Source: Bacillus yapensis
GTDB lineage: Bacteria; Bacillota; Bacilli; Bacillales; Cytobacillaceae
Length of the DNA: 64,000 nt
Assembly (NCBI RefSeq): GCF_005280205.1
Contig: NZ_SUND01000006.1
Span: forward strand, 1 to 64,000
Direction of reading: 5' to 3'
A program made the translations under genes and the position numbers. Positions 47,458 to 55,517 of this stretch are shown here, piece after piece. A model generated the notes under the pieces. The model searched no databases, was not told where the DNA came from, and saw only the letters and a program-made list of their open reading frames with translations. Numbering within the stretch: position 1 is the stretch's first letter; each line of letters begins with the position of its first letter.

Positions 47458-47497
47458 GTTAAAATCGGCCGCTGGCCACCGGCAGTAAGATTTTAAC
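47458..47497. other. Stable palindromic hairpin in an intergenic region
   Basis: GTTAAAATC (47458-47466) pairs with GATTTTAAC (47489-47497). Inside, GCCG pairs with CGGC around CTGGCCAC. No T run follows on either strand. The surrounding 47294-47457 and 47498-47610 show no gene. Confidence 0.5.
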
Positions 47498-47618
47498 AAT
47501 AATCTTTACGAAAACAGCCTTTTCATTCTAATTGTATGCATGAGAACAGGGGAGAAGGACAAGTTCGAGAAATTATTTTTCGAAAAGGACAATAGGGTTT
47601 TTCCATTGATGCCTACAA

Positions 47619-47646
47619 ACCCTTTTAAATAGGGGCGCATAAACTA
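47619..47646 (+). promoter_or_regulatory. Predicted SigK-type promoter of tgl
   Basis: AC (47619-47620), a 17-bp spacer and CATAAACTA (47638-47646) fit the SigK consensus (AC, 16-17 bp, CATANNNTA). Late mother-cell expression of tgl is known in B. subtilis. Confidence 0.65.
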
Positions 47647-47677
47647 TAGCAAAAGAAGTATAGGAGTGCTGCCCAAG

Positions 47678-48403
47678 ATGATTATAATGATGGGTACTTT
47701 GCTTTCAGACCCACCAGCATCAACTCTTTCTGACATAGAGAAGAAGATATATGAGGAGCTACAAAAAAGTGAGTTGCCTCATTATTTTTCGTCATGGAAG
47801 CAGTTGAATTTTGAATTATTGTTGCGAAAAAATATAATAGATGCTGCCAGACGACTGGCGAAAGTACCGGTTGAATTCAATATATTTGAAGAGTCTAGAT
47901 TCAATCCACGTTTTTGGACAAAGACGATACATGGCTACCAGCTTAATCCAAATGTTCTTCCTTCAAAAGCGATTGAGGATATATATGAAAATGGGCACGA
48001 ATATGCATTTGAATGTTCCACGGCCATTGTTATTATTTATTACTATGCTGTATTGAGATCTATCAACCTTAATCTGTTCAATCGATTATTTCGAAATTTG
48101 CTAGTTTGGGACTGGAGCTATGATGAGGATTTACGTATTATAACGAAAGCTGGAACGGAATTTATTCCGGGGGATGTTCTGTATTTTCATAATCCTGATC
48201 ATCAGGAGCCTCAATGGATTGGTGAGAATACCGTGTATCTAGGAGATAATCTATATTACGGTCATGGTACGGGGATTAGGACGAAGGAAGATATGATTAG
48301 AGCTTTAAACACATTACGAAAACCTGGCGCTACAAGGTCCGCCTATCTTTTATCACAATATAGTCGTTTGGATTTCAACTATCTTTCTCAATTTGCGATT
48401 TAA
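47678..48403 (+). CDS. tgl: Spore-coat protein-glutamine gamma-glutamyltransferase
   Basis: A 241-residue transglutaminase that cross-links spore-coat proteins through glutamine-lysine bonds. It matches B. subtilis Tgl (245 residues) throughout: catalytic cysteine Cys113 in YAFECSTAIVIIYYYAVL, PGDVLYFHNPDHQEPQWIGE, and TRSAYLLSQYSRLD near the end. ATG 47678 (MIIMMG) matches the B. subtilis start; an in-frame GTG at 47666 touches the AGGAG site. A SigK-type promoter precedes it. Confidence 0.93.
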   Translation: MIIMMGTLLSDPPASTLSDIEKKIYEELQKSELPHYFSSWKQLNFELLLRKNIIDAARRLAKVPVEFNIFEESRFNPRFWTKTIHGYQLNPNVLPSKAIEDIYENGHEYAFECSTAIVIIYYYAVLRSINLNLFNRLFRNLLVWDWSYDEDLRIITKAGTEFIPGDVLYFHNPDHQEPQWIGENTVYLGDNLYYGHGTGIRTKEDMIRALNTLRKPGATRSAYLLSQYSRLDFNYLSQFAI

Positions 48404-48498
48404 TTTTCTTTTCTAATACTGGACAAAAACCCAAAATTTTTCTAGGGATATGCATATTCTAGGAATGGGAACACATTTATAGATGAGGAGGAGAATAG

Positions 48499-48720
48499 AT
48501 GCATCAGGTCCCTAATATGATAAATCTGCCACAATATGACATGAGAATTGGAAGAAGGCCGTTTGGAAGACCATTCGGAAGGCCGTTCGGGCGACCGTTC
48601 GGATTTGGATTCGGAGGATTCGGCTTCCCACTAGGATTTATTGGTGGTTTAGCAGCAGGCTCCCTTATTCGTCCACCGTTTTATCCGCCATACCCACCAT
48701 TTTGGGGAGGATGGTATTAA
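48499..48720 (+). CDS. Small RPFG-repeat protein, probably spore-associated
   Basis: A 73-residue protein not recognised as a named family. It contains the tetrapeptide (R)PFG four times in tandem (residues 20-35), then a glycine/phenylalanine-rich stretch, a hydrophobic segment FPLGFIGGLAAGSLI and a proline/tyrosine-rich end (PPFYPPYPPFWGGWY). GAGGAGG before the ATG. CATATTCTA at 48453-48461 matches a SigK/SigE -10, and tgl lies just upstream. The low-complexity, aromatic and arginine content resembles coat or crust proteins that are cross-linked; this is inference. Confidence 0.75.
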   Translation: MHQVPNMINLPQYDMRIGRRPFGRPFGRPFGRPFGFGFGGFGFPLGFIGGLAAGSLIRPPFYPPYPPFWGGWY

Positions 48721-48992
48721 AAATTAAATTATTCATTTTCTCTTTGGTCTGATATAGCCTATAAACGGCTGTACCGGACCCTACATAAATGGATTGGACA
48801 TCATGGACTCGGTGTAGTCTGTGATTTTTTTGTTGTGGTTCGGAATTAGGTTGTCCCTTTATTTATCCAGATGCATCTCTCTCCTCCGTTATTGAGACAC
48901 GAACATCCACCTAAAAATGTGCATTTGTCTATTCCCACATTTAACCTAAGATGAATAGGATATATTGACTTATCATAAGGAGGTCTAAAAAT
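48721..48992. other. Intergenic stretch without a recognised gene
   Basis: 272 bases with short imperfect palindromes only. No open frame longer than about 27 codons with a ribosome site. ATAAGGAGG near the right end belongs to the YjcZ gene at 48993. Confidence 0.6.
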
Positions 48993-49097
48993 ATGTCAGA
49001 AGAATTCGGCTATGGCGGCGGATTTGCCCTATTAGTAGTACTGTTTATTTTATTGATTATTATCGGTGCTTCTTGGGGTTACGGCGGCTTTTACTAA
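48993..49097 (+). CDS. YjcZ-family sporulation miniprotein
   Basis: 34 residues: a short glycine/tyrosine-rich head (MSEEFGYGGG), a single hydrophobic helix ([18 protein letters not shown]) and the tail GYGGFY. AAGGAGG lies 8 bases before the ATG. This is the YjcZ pattern of very small mother-cell membrane proteins made during sporulation. It is followed 27 bp later by a second, similar gene. Confidence 0.85.
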   Translation: MSEEFGYGGGFALLVVLFILLIIIGASWGYGGFY

Positions 49098-49124
49098 GGA
49101 ATTGACGGTAAAGGAGGAGACATA

Positions 49125-49256
49125 ATGTACGGATTTGGTGGTTACGGTGGCTATGGCGGCTATGGCTACGGCGGTGGCTATGGCGGCGGGTTTGCTCTAA
49201 TCGTTGTTCTATTCATTCTTTTGATCATTGTTGGAGCAGCTTGCTTTAAGTGGTAA
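49125..49256 (+). CDS. YjcZ-family sporulation miniprotein, second copy
   Basis: 43 residues: a longer GYGG-repeat head ([17 protein letters not shown]) followed by [20 protein letters not shown] and the tail CFKW. AAGGAGGAG before the ATG. The helix is nearly the same as in the gene at 48993, indicating tandem duplication with expansion of the glycine-tyrosine head. Confidence 0.88.
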   Translation: MYGFGGYGGYGGYGYGGGYGGGFALIVVLFILLIIVGAACFKW

Positions 49257-49266
49257 AAAATAGGTA

Positions 49267-49298
49267 AGAGAAGGCCGGGGAAACCTAGCCTTCTTTTA
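49267..49298 (+). terminator. Terminator of the YjcZ genes
   Basis: AGAAGGC pairs with GCCTTCT around a 12-base loop, followed by TTTATT. Confidence 0.8.
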
Positions 49299-49436
49299 TT
49301 GTGCGAATTAATCTTTTGACTATATAAAAGGTGGAGAATTTGCTATAATATATCGTTGCAGGTATTTTTTAATTTAGTTTAGACGTATTTTTAAATAAGA
49401 TATGAAATTGATTCGATGGAAAGGATACAGACATTT

Positions 49437-51017
49437 ATGGCAAAAAACTTTAAGGATGAGGTTTTATCTCGCCGTACCTTTGCAATTATCTCCCACCCGG
49501 ATGCCGGAAAAACAACGCTGACTGAACAACTTTTACTATTCGGTGGTGCCATTCGTGATGCAGGTACTGTTAAAGGGAAAAAGACGGGGAAATTTGCAAC
49601 AAGTGACTGGATGGAAATCGAGAAGCAACGTGGTATCTCGGTAACATCGAGTGTGATGCAATTTGAATATCAAAATTGTCGTGTGAACATCCTGGATACA
49701 CCAGGACACCAAGATTTCAGTGAAGATACTTACCGTACACTAACAGCTGTAGACAGTGCTGTAATGATTATCGATTCTGCAAAAGGGATCGAGGAACAAA
49801 CATTGAAGCTATTCAAGGTTTGTCGTATGCGTGGAATTCCGATTTTTACTTTTATTAATAAGCTTGACCGTGAAGGTAGAGCACCATTAGAACTTCTTGC
49901 TGAGCTTGAAGAGGTTATGGGGATTGAATCGTATCCAATGAATTGGCCGATTGGGATGGGAAAAGAGTTCTTAGGAATCTATGACCGTTTCTATAAGCGA
50001 ATTGAACAATTCCGTGTCGACGAAGATAAGCGCTATATCGAGCTAAATGAGGATGGCGAAATTGAAGGCGACCACCAGCTGAAAGCTTCTGGGTTGTATG
50101 ACCAAACGCTTGAGGAAATTATGCTCTTGAATGAAGCAGGTAATGAGTTCTCTCGTGAAAGAATCGAAAATGGCGAACTAACTCCAGTCTTTTTCGGAAG
50201 TGCCTTGACGAATTTTGGTGTGCAAACCTTCTTAGACACTTACTTACAATTTGCTCCGTCACCTCAGGCAAGAAATTCAACAGAAGGAGAAATTGATCCA
50301 CTGTCTGAAGATTTTTCTGGGTTTATCTTTAAAATCCAAGCAAATATGAACCCTGCTCACCGCGACCGGATTGCATTCCTTCGAATTTGTTCTGGTAAAT
50401 TCGAAAGAGGTATGACGGTGAACATTCCGAGAATTGGCAAACAGCTTAAACTAGCTCAATCAACTCAATTCATGGCTGATGATCGAAGCACAGTTGAAGA
50501 GGCTGTTAGTGGGGACATTATTGGGCTTTACGATCCAGGTACGTACCAAATTGGTGATACTTTGACGGTTGGAAAAAATAATTTCCAATACGATAGATTG
50601 CCACAGTTTACACCTGAACTATTTGTTCGTGTCACTGCAAAAAACGTAATGAAACAAAAACATTTTCATAAGGGTATTGAACAGCTTGTGCAAGAAGGCG
50701 CAATTCAGCTCTTCAGAAATATTAGGACAGAAGAGTATCTTCTAGGTGCAGTTGGTCAGCTTCAATTTGAAGTGTTCGAACATCGTATGAAAAATGAGTA
50801 CAATGTCGAAGTCATTATGGAGAGACTTGGTTCAAAAATTACTCGTTGGGTAGAAAATGAACAGGTCAATGAAAACTTGTCAGCTGCTCGAAGCATCCTT
50901 GTAAAAGACCGTTATGGAAAATTAGCTTTCTTATTTGAAAATGATTTTGCATTAAGATGGTTCCAGGACAAAAACCCTGAAGTAAAATTATATAATCCGA
51001 TGGATGATTACTCGTAA
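49437..51017 (+). CDS. prfC: Peptide chain release factor 3
   Basis: A 526-residue translational GTPase that recycles RF1/RF2 from the ribosome. G1 [13 protein letters not shown]3 [14 protein letters not shown]4 NKLDREGR; the C-terminal RF3 domains end with [21 protein letters not shown] 49437 ([18 protein letters not shown]) was chosen over ATG 49416, because GGAAAGGA lies upstream and it matches family starts. RF3 is not universal in Bacillus (absent from B. subtilis as far as I recall). Monocistronic. Confidence 0.95.
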   Translation: MAKNFKDEVLSRRTFAIISHPDAGKTTLTEQLLLFGGAIRDAGTVKGKKTGKFATSDWMEIEKQRGISVTSSVMQFEYQNCRVNILDTPGHQDFSEDTYRTLTAVDSAVMIIDSAKGIEEQTLKLFKVCRMRGIPIFTFINKLDREGRAPLELLAELEEVMGIESYPMNWPIGMGKEFLGIYDRFYKRIEQFRVDEDKRYIELNEDGEIEGDHQLKASGLYDQTLEEIMLLNEAGNEFSRERIENGELTPVFFGSALTNFGVQTFLDTYLQFAPSPQARNSTEGEIDPLSEDFSGFIFKIQANMNPAHRDRIAFLRICSGKFERGMTVNIPRIGKQLKLAQSTQFMADDRSTVEEAVSGDIIGLYDPGTYQIGDTLTVGKNNFQYDRLPQFTPELFVRVTAKNVMKQKHFHKGIEQLVQEGAIQLFRNIRTEEYLLGAVGQLQFEVFEHRMKNEYNVEVIMERLGSKITRWVENEQVNENLSAARSILVKDRYGKLAFLFENDFALRWFQDKNPEVKLYNPMDDYS

Positions 51018-51027
51018 ATCGATCATA

Positions 51028-51057
51028 AAGACGACCTGTTTTTCAGGTCGTTTTTTA
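51028..51057 (+). terminator. Terminator of prfC
   Basis: ACGACCTG pairs with CAGGTCGT around TTTTT, followed by TTTTT. Confidence 0.9.
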
Positions 51058-51065
51058 TTTTTTTA

Positions 51066-51142
51066 TTGACAGCTCATCAAAATAATCATATATTGATATA
51101 GTATTATTTCGCTTTAACGCTAAAAAGCGTTTAAGTGCGAAA
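51066..51142 (+). promoter_or_regulatory. Promoter and leader hairpin of nhaC
   Basis: Consensus TTGACA (51066-51071), 17 bp, then TATATT (51089-51094). Immediately after the expected transcription start, TTTCGCTTTAACGC (51107-51120) pairs with GCGTTTAAGTGCGAAA (51127-51142), with one bulge region. No T run follows. The element could be an operator or a 5'-UTR stability or sensor structure; it does not match the known Na+ or Li+ riboswitches that I can recall. Confidence 0.65.
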
Positions 51143-51175
51143 ATATCAATTAACTTATTAAGTGAGGAAAAAACA

Positions 51176-52555
51176 ATGAACAAGGAACAACCTGTAATCA
51201 AGCCTTCAACCATTGAAGCTTTGTTACTTACGATTATAATTTTAGGTGGTGTCAGTTTCTCGATTATAAAATATGAAGCTGTGCCCCATATTCCGATTTT
51301 CTTTTCGATATTCCTATTACTGATTTATGGATTGATCAAAAAGGTCTCCATGCAGGCACTGGAAAAAGGGATGATCGACGGAGCTAAGTCGGGCATAGGT
51401 GCGATAATGTTATTTTTCTTAATCGGGATGCTAATAAGTAGCTGGATGGCGAGCGGAACCATTCCTACTTTTATTTATCTTGCATTAGAATTTGTGAACG
51501 GGAATTTTTTCTATTGTGTCGTTTTTGTTGTAACATCGATAGTTGGATTAAGTATTGGAAGTTCTTTAACAACTGCTGCGACAGTAGGGGTTGCTTTTAT
51601 TAGTGTGAGTAGTGCATTAGATCTCTCTTTACCAATTACTGCAGGAGCTATTATTTCAGGAGCATTTTTTGGGGATAAAATGTCGCCGTTATCAGATACA
51701 ACGAACCTTGCTTCGATGGTAGTGAAGGTTGATCTATTTGAACATATCAAAAATATGATGTGGACAACGATCCCTGCATTTATCATTGCACTTATCCTTT
51801 TTGCGGTTATGTCGCCGAAAGAAGCAGCTGCAAGTTTCACCCAGCTTTCTAGTTTCAAGGAAACGTTGAAATCGTTAAATTTAGTTCATTGGTATTCTCT
51901 TATCCCATTTGTTTTATTATTTATTTTAGCCTTTAAAAAAGTATCTGCGATTTTGACTCTATCGTTTGGGATTATCTCCGCATTAATTCTAGACTTTATC
52001 GTCCAACAGGAGTTTAGTTTTCAAATGATAATGAAGCTCTTATTTTCAGGTTACGAGATTAATAGTGGCGTAGCGGAAATTGACAGTCTTCTCAGCCGTG
52101 GAGGAATGGAAAGCATGATGTTTTCCATGTCGTTAGTCATCTTGGCATTAGCATTAGGTGGATTATTATTTACGTTAGGAATCATCCCTGCCTTATTAGA
52201 TGGAATTTCTCGATTTTTGTACAAGGTGCCTTACTTATTTCTTGCAACAGTTTCAACGGCTATAGGAATCAATTTTTTAGTGGGGGAGCAGTACTTATCC
52301 ATTCTTTTGACGGGGAATACGTTCAAAAGTTCATTTGAAAAAGCGGGTCTAAAAATGAAAAATCTTTCAAGAGTCCTAGAAGATGCGGGTACCGTCATAA
52401 ATCCATTAGTACCTTGGGGAGTTTGTGGAATATTTTTAACTGGGGTATTAGGGGTTGGAACACTTGAATATTTACCTTATACTTTTTTTTGTTTATTATG
52501 TCCTGTCCTTACTTTAATTTATGGATGTACAGGTTTTACAATTACAAAAAAATAA
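51176..52555 (+). CDS. nhaC: Na+/H+ antiporter NhaC family
   Basis: A 459-residue membrane protein with about eleven helices. NhaC signatures include SIGSSLTTAATVGVAFISVS, AGAIISGAFFGDKMSPLSDT, TNLASMVVKVDLFEHIKNM and INFLVGEQYLSILLTGNTFK. It exchanges Na+ (or malate/lactate-coupled ions in relatives such as MleN) for H+. AGTGAGG before the ATG. Monocistronic, with its own promoter, leader hairpin and terminator. The MleN versus NhaC substrate split cannot be decided here. Confidence 0.88.
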   Translation: MNKEQPVIKPSTIEALLLTIIILGGVSFSIIKYEAVPHIPIFFSIFLLLIYGLIKKVSMQALEKGMIDGAKSGIGAIMLFFLIGMLISSWMASGTIPTFIYLALEFVNGNFFYCVVFVVTSIVGLSIGSSLTTAATVGVAFISVSSALDLSLPITAGAIISGAFFGDKMSPLSDTTNLASMVVKVDLFEHIKNMMWTTIPAFIIALILFAVMSPKEAAASFTQLSSFKETLKSLNLVHWYSLIPFVLLFILAFKKVSAILTLSFGIISALILDFIVQQEFSFQMIMKLLFSGYEINSGVAEIDSLLSRGGMESMMFSMSLVILALALGGLLFTLGIIPALLDGISRFLYKVPYLFLATVSTAIGINFLVGEQYLSILLTGNTFKSSFEKAGLKMKNLSRVLEDAGTVINPLVPWGVCGIFLTGVLGVGTLEYLPYTFFCLLCPVLTLIYGCTGFTITKK

Positions 52556-52562
52556 TCGCGAT

Positions 52563-52595
52563 AAAACAGTCTTAATTAGTTAAGGCTGTTTTTTT
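52563..52595 (+). terminator. Terminator of nhaC
   Basis: AACAGTCTTAA pairs with TTAAGGCTGTT around TTAG (one wobble), followed by six T. Confidence 0.9.
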
Positions 52596-52672
52596 CTTCA
52601 AAGAATCTTTTACAACATAAATATTTATAAAATCGCGAATCCTAGTAGTATACATACAGACTAGGTGATTAT

Positions 52673-53143
52673 ATGAAAAAAATTGGAAAGCTCGAAGCAG
52701 TGTTTTGGAGTATTGCTTTGCCAGGATTCGCCCAATTATTGATGGGTCAACACTTTAAAGGAAGCTTATTTGTATTTCTCGAAATACTGATCAACGTTAT
52801 GGGTCATTTTAACACTGCAATTATGTACAGCTTTCTAGGGAAAACCGAAATGGCCCTGCAAATAGTAAATTATCAATGGCTTATGTTTTACCCATGCTTA
52901 TACATGTTTGCAATGTGGGATGCTTATCGTAGTGCTTCTCCAGAAACCCCAACTGAAACCTTTACTTTTTTACCTTTTGTTTTTGGTGCTTATTTTATTA
53001 CTGTAGGCTTAATGTATTCACCTAAGGTTGAATTATTTGGTATAATTCCGGGTCCAGTTTTTCTGCCAATGATGGCACTTATTCCTGGTTTACTAGTTGG
53101 GCTCGTACTTAGAAAAATTTTTTTATTGATAAGAAAAGCATAG
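52673..53143 (+). CDS. Unrecognised small membrane protein
   Basis: 156 residues with four to five hydrophobic helices (about 10-30, 32-55, 65-85, 98-118, 125-150). I do not recognise a named family; LPGFAQLLMGQHFKGSLFVF near the start resembles the opening of TM2-like or DUF5683-type membrane proteins in Bacillus. AGGTGAT lies 5 bases before the ATG. Monocistronic between nhaC and the DUF5667 gene. No function proposed. Confidence 0.7.
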   Translation: MKKIGKLEAVFWSIALPGFAQLLMGQHFKGSLFVFLEILINVMGHFNTAIMYSFLGKTEMALQIVNYQWLMFYPCLYMFAMWDAYRSASPETPTETFTFLPFVFGAYFITVGLMYSPKVELFGIIPGPVFLPMMALIPGLLVGLVLRKIFLLIRKA

Positions 53144-53312
53144 AAGAAAAGGGGGTAAATTGACGTATCCTGTCATGAAAATTAATTGGTCACTTTAGGA
53201 TGAAGAAGTGTATATAGTATGATTTTCCTCTGCCAATAATCCTGGTGTTTTGATTAGTTCTAAAAATGCATGGCCAAGACATTTGTGTACAGATGATGAA
53301 CGATTTTTTTCC

Positions 53313-53341
53313 ACCCCCACATTTTTTTGTGCTGCTGCGTA
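53313..53341 (+). promoter_or_regulatory. Predicted SigI promoter of the DUF5667 gene
   Basis: ACCCCC (53313-53318), a 19-bp spacer and CGTA (53338-53341), about 50 bp before the start codon. The same layout is found in front of sigI itself at 54711. SigI promoters are known for a C-rich -35 and a CGWA -10. Confidence 0.65.
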
Positions 53342-53390
53342 CCTTCTTAGTGAATGGCGGCTACCGCTAAAAATCACAAGAGGTGCAGAG

Positions 53391-54581
53391 ATGATGAAAA
53401 ACACAAAGAAAAAAGTAATGGCACTAGCTACAGCAGGGTTAATTGTATTTTCTGCAACAACTGCATTTGCCAATGAAGGCTCAGACGATTTGGGACTTGA
53501 AGTAATTACAGAAACGAACACGAATGATGACACGAATCTTGAAAACACTACAACTGAAGAAAATGAAGTGGTCACTGAAGAGCCAGCTGTGCTACCTGGT
53601 AGCATCTTCTATTTTGTCAAAACAGCCTTTGAAAAAATTAGACTGGCTCTTACATTTGAAGATGCAAAGGAAGCGAAGTTACTTGCAACTTATGCTAAGG
53701 AAAGATTAGAAGAAGCCGAAGCCCTTTTTAAGGATGGTCAAGAAGATAAGGCTTTACAAACAATCTATGATGCTCTTACAAATTTAGAGAATGCTGAGAG
53801 TATGGTGGATGAAGAAAAAACAGAAGAGGAAGCTGCTGATACAGCTGAACCTGTAACTGAAGAAAATCAGGAGACGAAAGAATCTACTACTGAAGAAAAA
53901 GATGATGAAAATGAAGAGGCAAATTCTACTGAATCAGAAAAAAGTAGTGAAGAAGAAAAGCTTGATGATGTAGAAAAGTTAATTTCACAAAACATCATCG
54001 CTTTAACGACAGCTCTTGAAAAAGTGAAAAATCCAGCAGCAAAGGTTGCTCTTCAAAGAAATATTGAAAAAAGCTATGCGAAGCTTGCTCGTAAGATGGA
54101 AAAATTAGCTGAAAAGAAAAAAGAGCGAGAAGCAGAAAAAGATTTTGTTCCAGTTGAAGTAAAAGCTGAGAACAATGCAAAGGTTGAAACACAAGAGAAT
54201 GCAAAAGCTGAAATTAAAGTAAAGGCGGAAGCTAAGGCAAAGCCAGTAGCAGAAGCAAAGACAAAGAGTGAAGTTAAAACTAAGAAGGAAACTTCTGTAG
54301 TAGTTGAAGCACCAAAAGTGCAAACATGGAAAAACAAACAGGCAGAAGCAAGACAAGAAATTAAGGACATGAAGAATGAGCATAAATCGAATGTCCAACA
54401 AATTAAGAATGAAATTAAAGAAGTTAAGAAGGATGTTAAGCAAAATGTTAACATCAGAAATAAAGTAGAAAAGATTGAGAGCAAGTTAGAAAAACATATT
54501 CCTGTGAAAATGGAAAAGAAAGATTTTGATAACAAAGGTTCCTACCACCAAGAAAATCAATGGAACCATCAAGGTAGATAA
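53391..54581 (+). CDS. DUF5667-containing secreted protein
   Basis: A 396-residue exported protein. A signal peptide (MMKNTKKKVMALATAGLIVF, cleavage after TAFA) is followed by an acidic linker, then a DUF5667 domain at about residues 65-135 (VLPGSIFYFVKTAFEKIRLA, LEEAEALFKDGQEDKALQTI). A second helical unit lies around KNPAAKVALQRNIEKSYAKL, and a long lysine/glutamate/alanine-rich tail predicted as coiled coil or disordered follows. ATG 53391 follows AGAGGTG. Large antisense frames over this gene are composition artefacts. The upstream SigI-like promoter and the sigI-rsgI operon downstream suggest a heat- or wall-stress role (inference). Confidence 0.8.
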   Translation: MMKNTKKKVMALATAGLIVFSATTAFANEGSDDLGLEVITETNTNDDTNLENTTTEENEVVTEEPAVLPGSIFYFVKTAFEKIRLALTFEDAKEAKLLATYAKERLEEAEALFKDGQEDKALQTIYDALTNLENAESMVDEEKTEEEAADTAEPVTEENQETKESTTEEKDDENEEANSTESEKSSEEEKLDDVEKLISQNIIALTTALEKVKNPAAKVALQRNIEKSYAKLARKMEKLAEKKKEREAEKDFVPVEVKAENNAKVETQENAKAEIKVKAEAKAKPVAEAKTKSEVKTKKETSVVVEAPKVQTWKNKQAEARQEIKDMKNEHKSNVQQIKNEIKEVKKDVKQNVNIRNKVEKIESKLEKHIPVKMEKKDFDNKGSYHQENQWNHQGR

Positions 54582-54610
54582 AAAAACACAAAGAATCAAA
54601 ATGGCTTTAC

Positions 54611-54638
54611 CCCAAAGACTGTCCTCACAGTCTTTGGG
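54611..54638 (+). terminator. Perfect hairpin after the DUF5667 gene
   Basis: CCCAAAGACTGT pairs perfectly with ACAGTCTTTGGG around CCTC. There is no T run, so it may protect the 3' end rather than terminate alone. Confidence 0.65.
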
Positions 54639-54710
54639 ATCAGTAATTATAAAATCCAGAAAATATCCAACCCTCTCATAAACTAGAATTATTCATATTT
54701 CCAAAACCTT

Positions 54711-54739
54711 ACCCTTAAAAAACGGACAGACATAGCGTA
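54711..54739 (+). promoter_or_regulatory. Predicted autoregulatory SigI promoter
   Basis: ACCCTT (54711-54716), a 19-bp spacer and CGTA (54736-54739). The motif and spacing match those at 53313. A TATAAT at 54744-54749 has no good -35 at a normal distance. Confidence 0.6.
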
Positions 54740-54773
54740 ATATATAATATGTGATCCGAGAGGGGTGAGACTG

Positions 54774-55517
54774 TTGTTTGGTTTATTGTTTATGGCAAGG
54801 AAAAAGAAAAGATCACTTGAGGAAACTGTGCACTTGGTACAGCAGGGTGATCATACTTTACAAAACGAACTAATTGAAACTTATAAACCATTTATTGCAA
54901 AATCAGTTTCTTCCGTTTGTAAGAGATACATTACCGAAGCCGATGACGAATTCAGCATTGGTCTAATTGCATTTAACGAAGCGATACAAAAATATAACTC
55001 GACTAAAGGAAGCTCGCTATTAAGCTTTGCCGACGTGTTAATAAAACGACGAGTTATTGATTACATTAGAAGTCAATCAAAGCATAAAAACGTAAGTCTC
55101 CATATACATGACGATTCAGAAGAGGAAAGTCCGCAGGTTTCGATTGAAACGCAGGCTTCAATGGATGAATATCAAAAGAATTCAGAAGCTGAACATCGAA
55201 AAAATGAAATCATTCATTTTTCTCAACTCTTAAAAGAATATGAGCTTTCATTTGACGAATTAGTAAAAAATTCGCCAAAGCATGCAGATGCTAGACTAAA
55301 TGCGATGCAAGTAGCACTTGCATTAGTGGAGCAAGAACCCCTTCAACAGTTCTTAATGGAGAAAAAAAAGCTACCAATTAAGCAGCTAGAAGAAACCGTT
55401 AAGGTAAGTAGAAAGACGATTGAAAGAAATCGTAAGTATATCATGGCCATCTCGTTAATTCTGATGGGGGACTATGTTTATTTAAGAGATTATATTAAAG
55501 GGGTGTTGGAAACGTGA
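54774..55517 (+). CDS. sigI: RNA polymerase sigma factor SigI
   Basis: A 247-residue alternative sigma factor for heat and envelope stress. It matches B. subtilis SigI (251 residues): region 2 with YKPFIAKSVSSVCKRYI, DDEFSIGLIAFNEAIQKY, and IKRRVIDYIRSQSKHKNV; the C-terminal DNA-binding part has LPIKQLEETVKVSRKTIERN. A TTG start at 54774 is preferred because AGAGGGG is 8 bases upstream and directly touches the alternative GTG at 54765. It overlaps rsgI by 4 bases (GTGA). Confidence 0.92.
   Translation: MFGLLFMARKKKRSLEETVHLVQQGDHTLQNELIETYKPFIAKSVSSVCKRYITEADDEFSIGLIAFNEAIQKYNSTKGSSLLSFADVLIKRRVIDYIRSQSKHKNVSLHIHDDSEEESPQVSIETQASMDEYQKNSEAEHRKNEIIHFSQLLKEYELSFDELVKNSPKHADARLNAMQVALALVEQEPLQQFLMEKKKLPIKQLEETVKVSRKTIERNRKYIMAISLILMGDYVYLRDYIKGVLET

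Noticed and set aside
53995-54535. Long antisense frames over the DUF5667 gene
   Set aside because: They mirror the lysine/glutamate-rich composition of the sense protein (leucine/phenylalanine-rich antisense), without ribosome sites or known domains.
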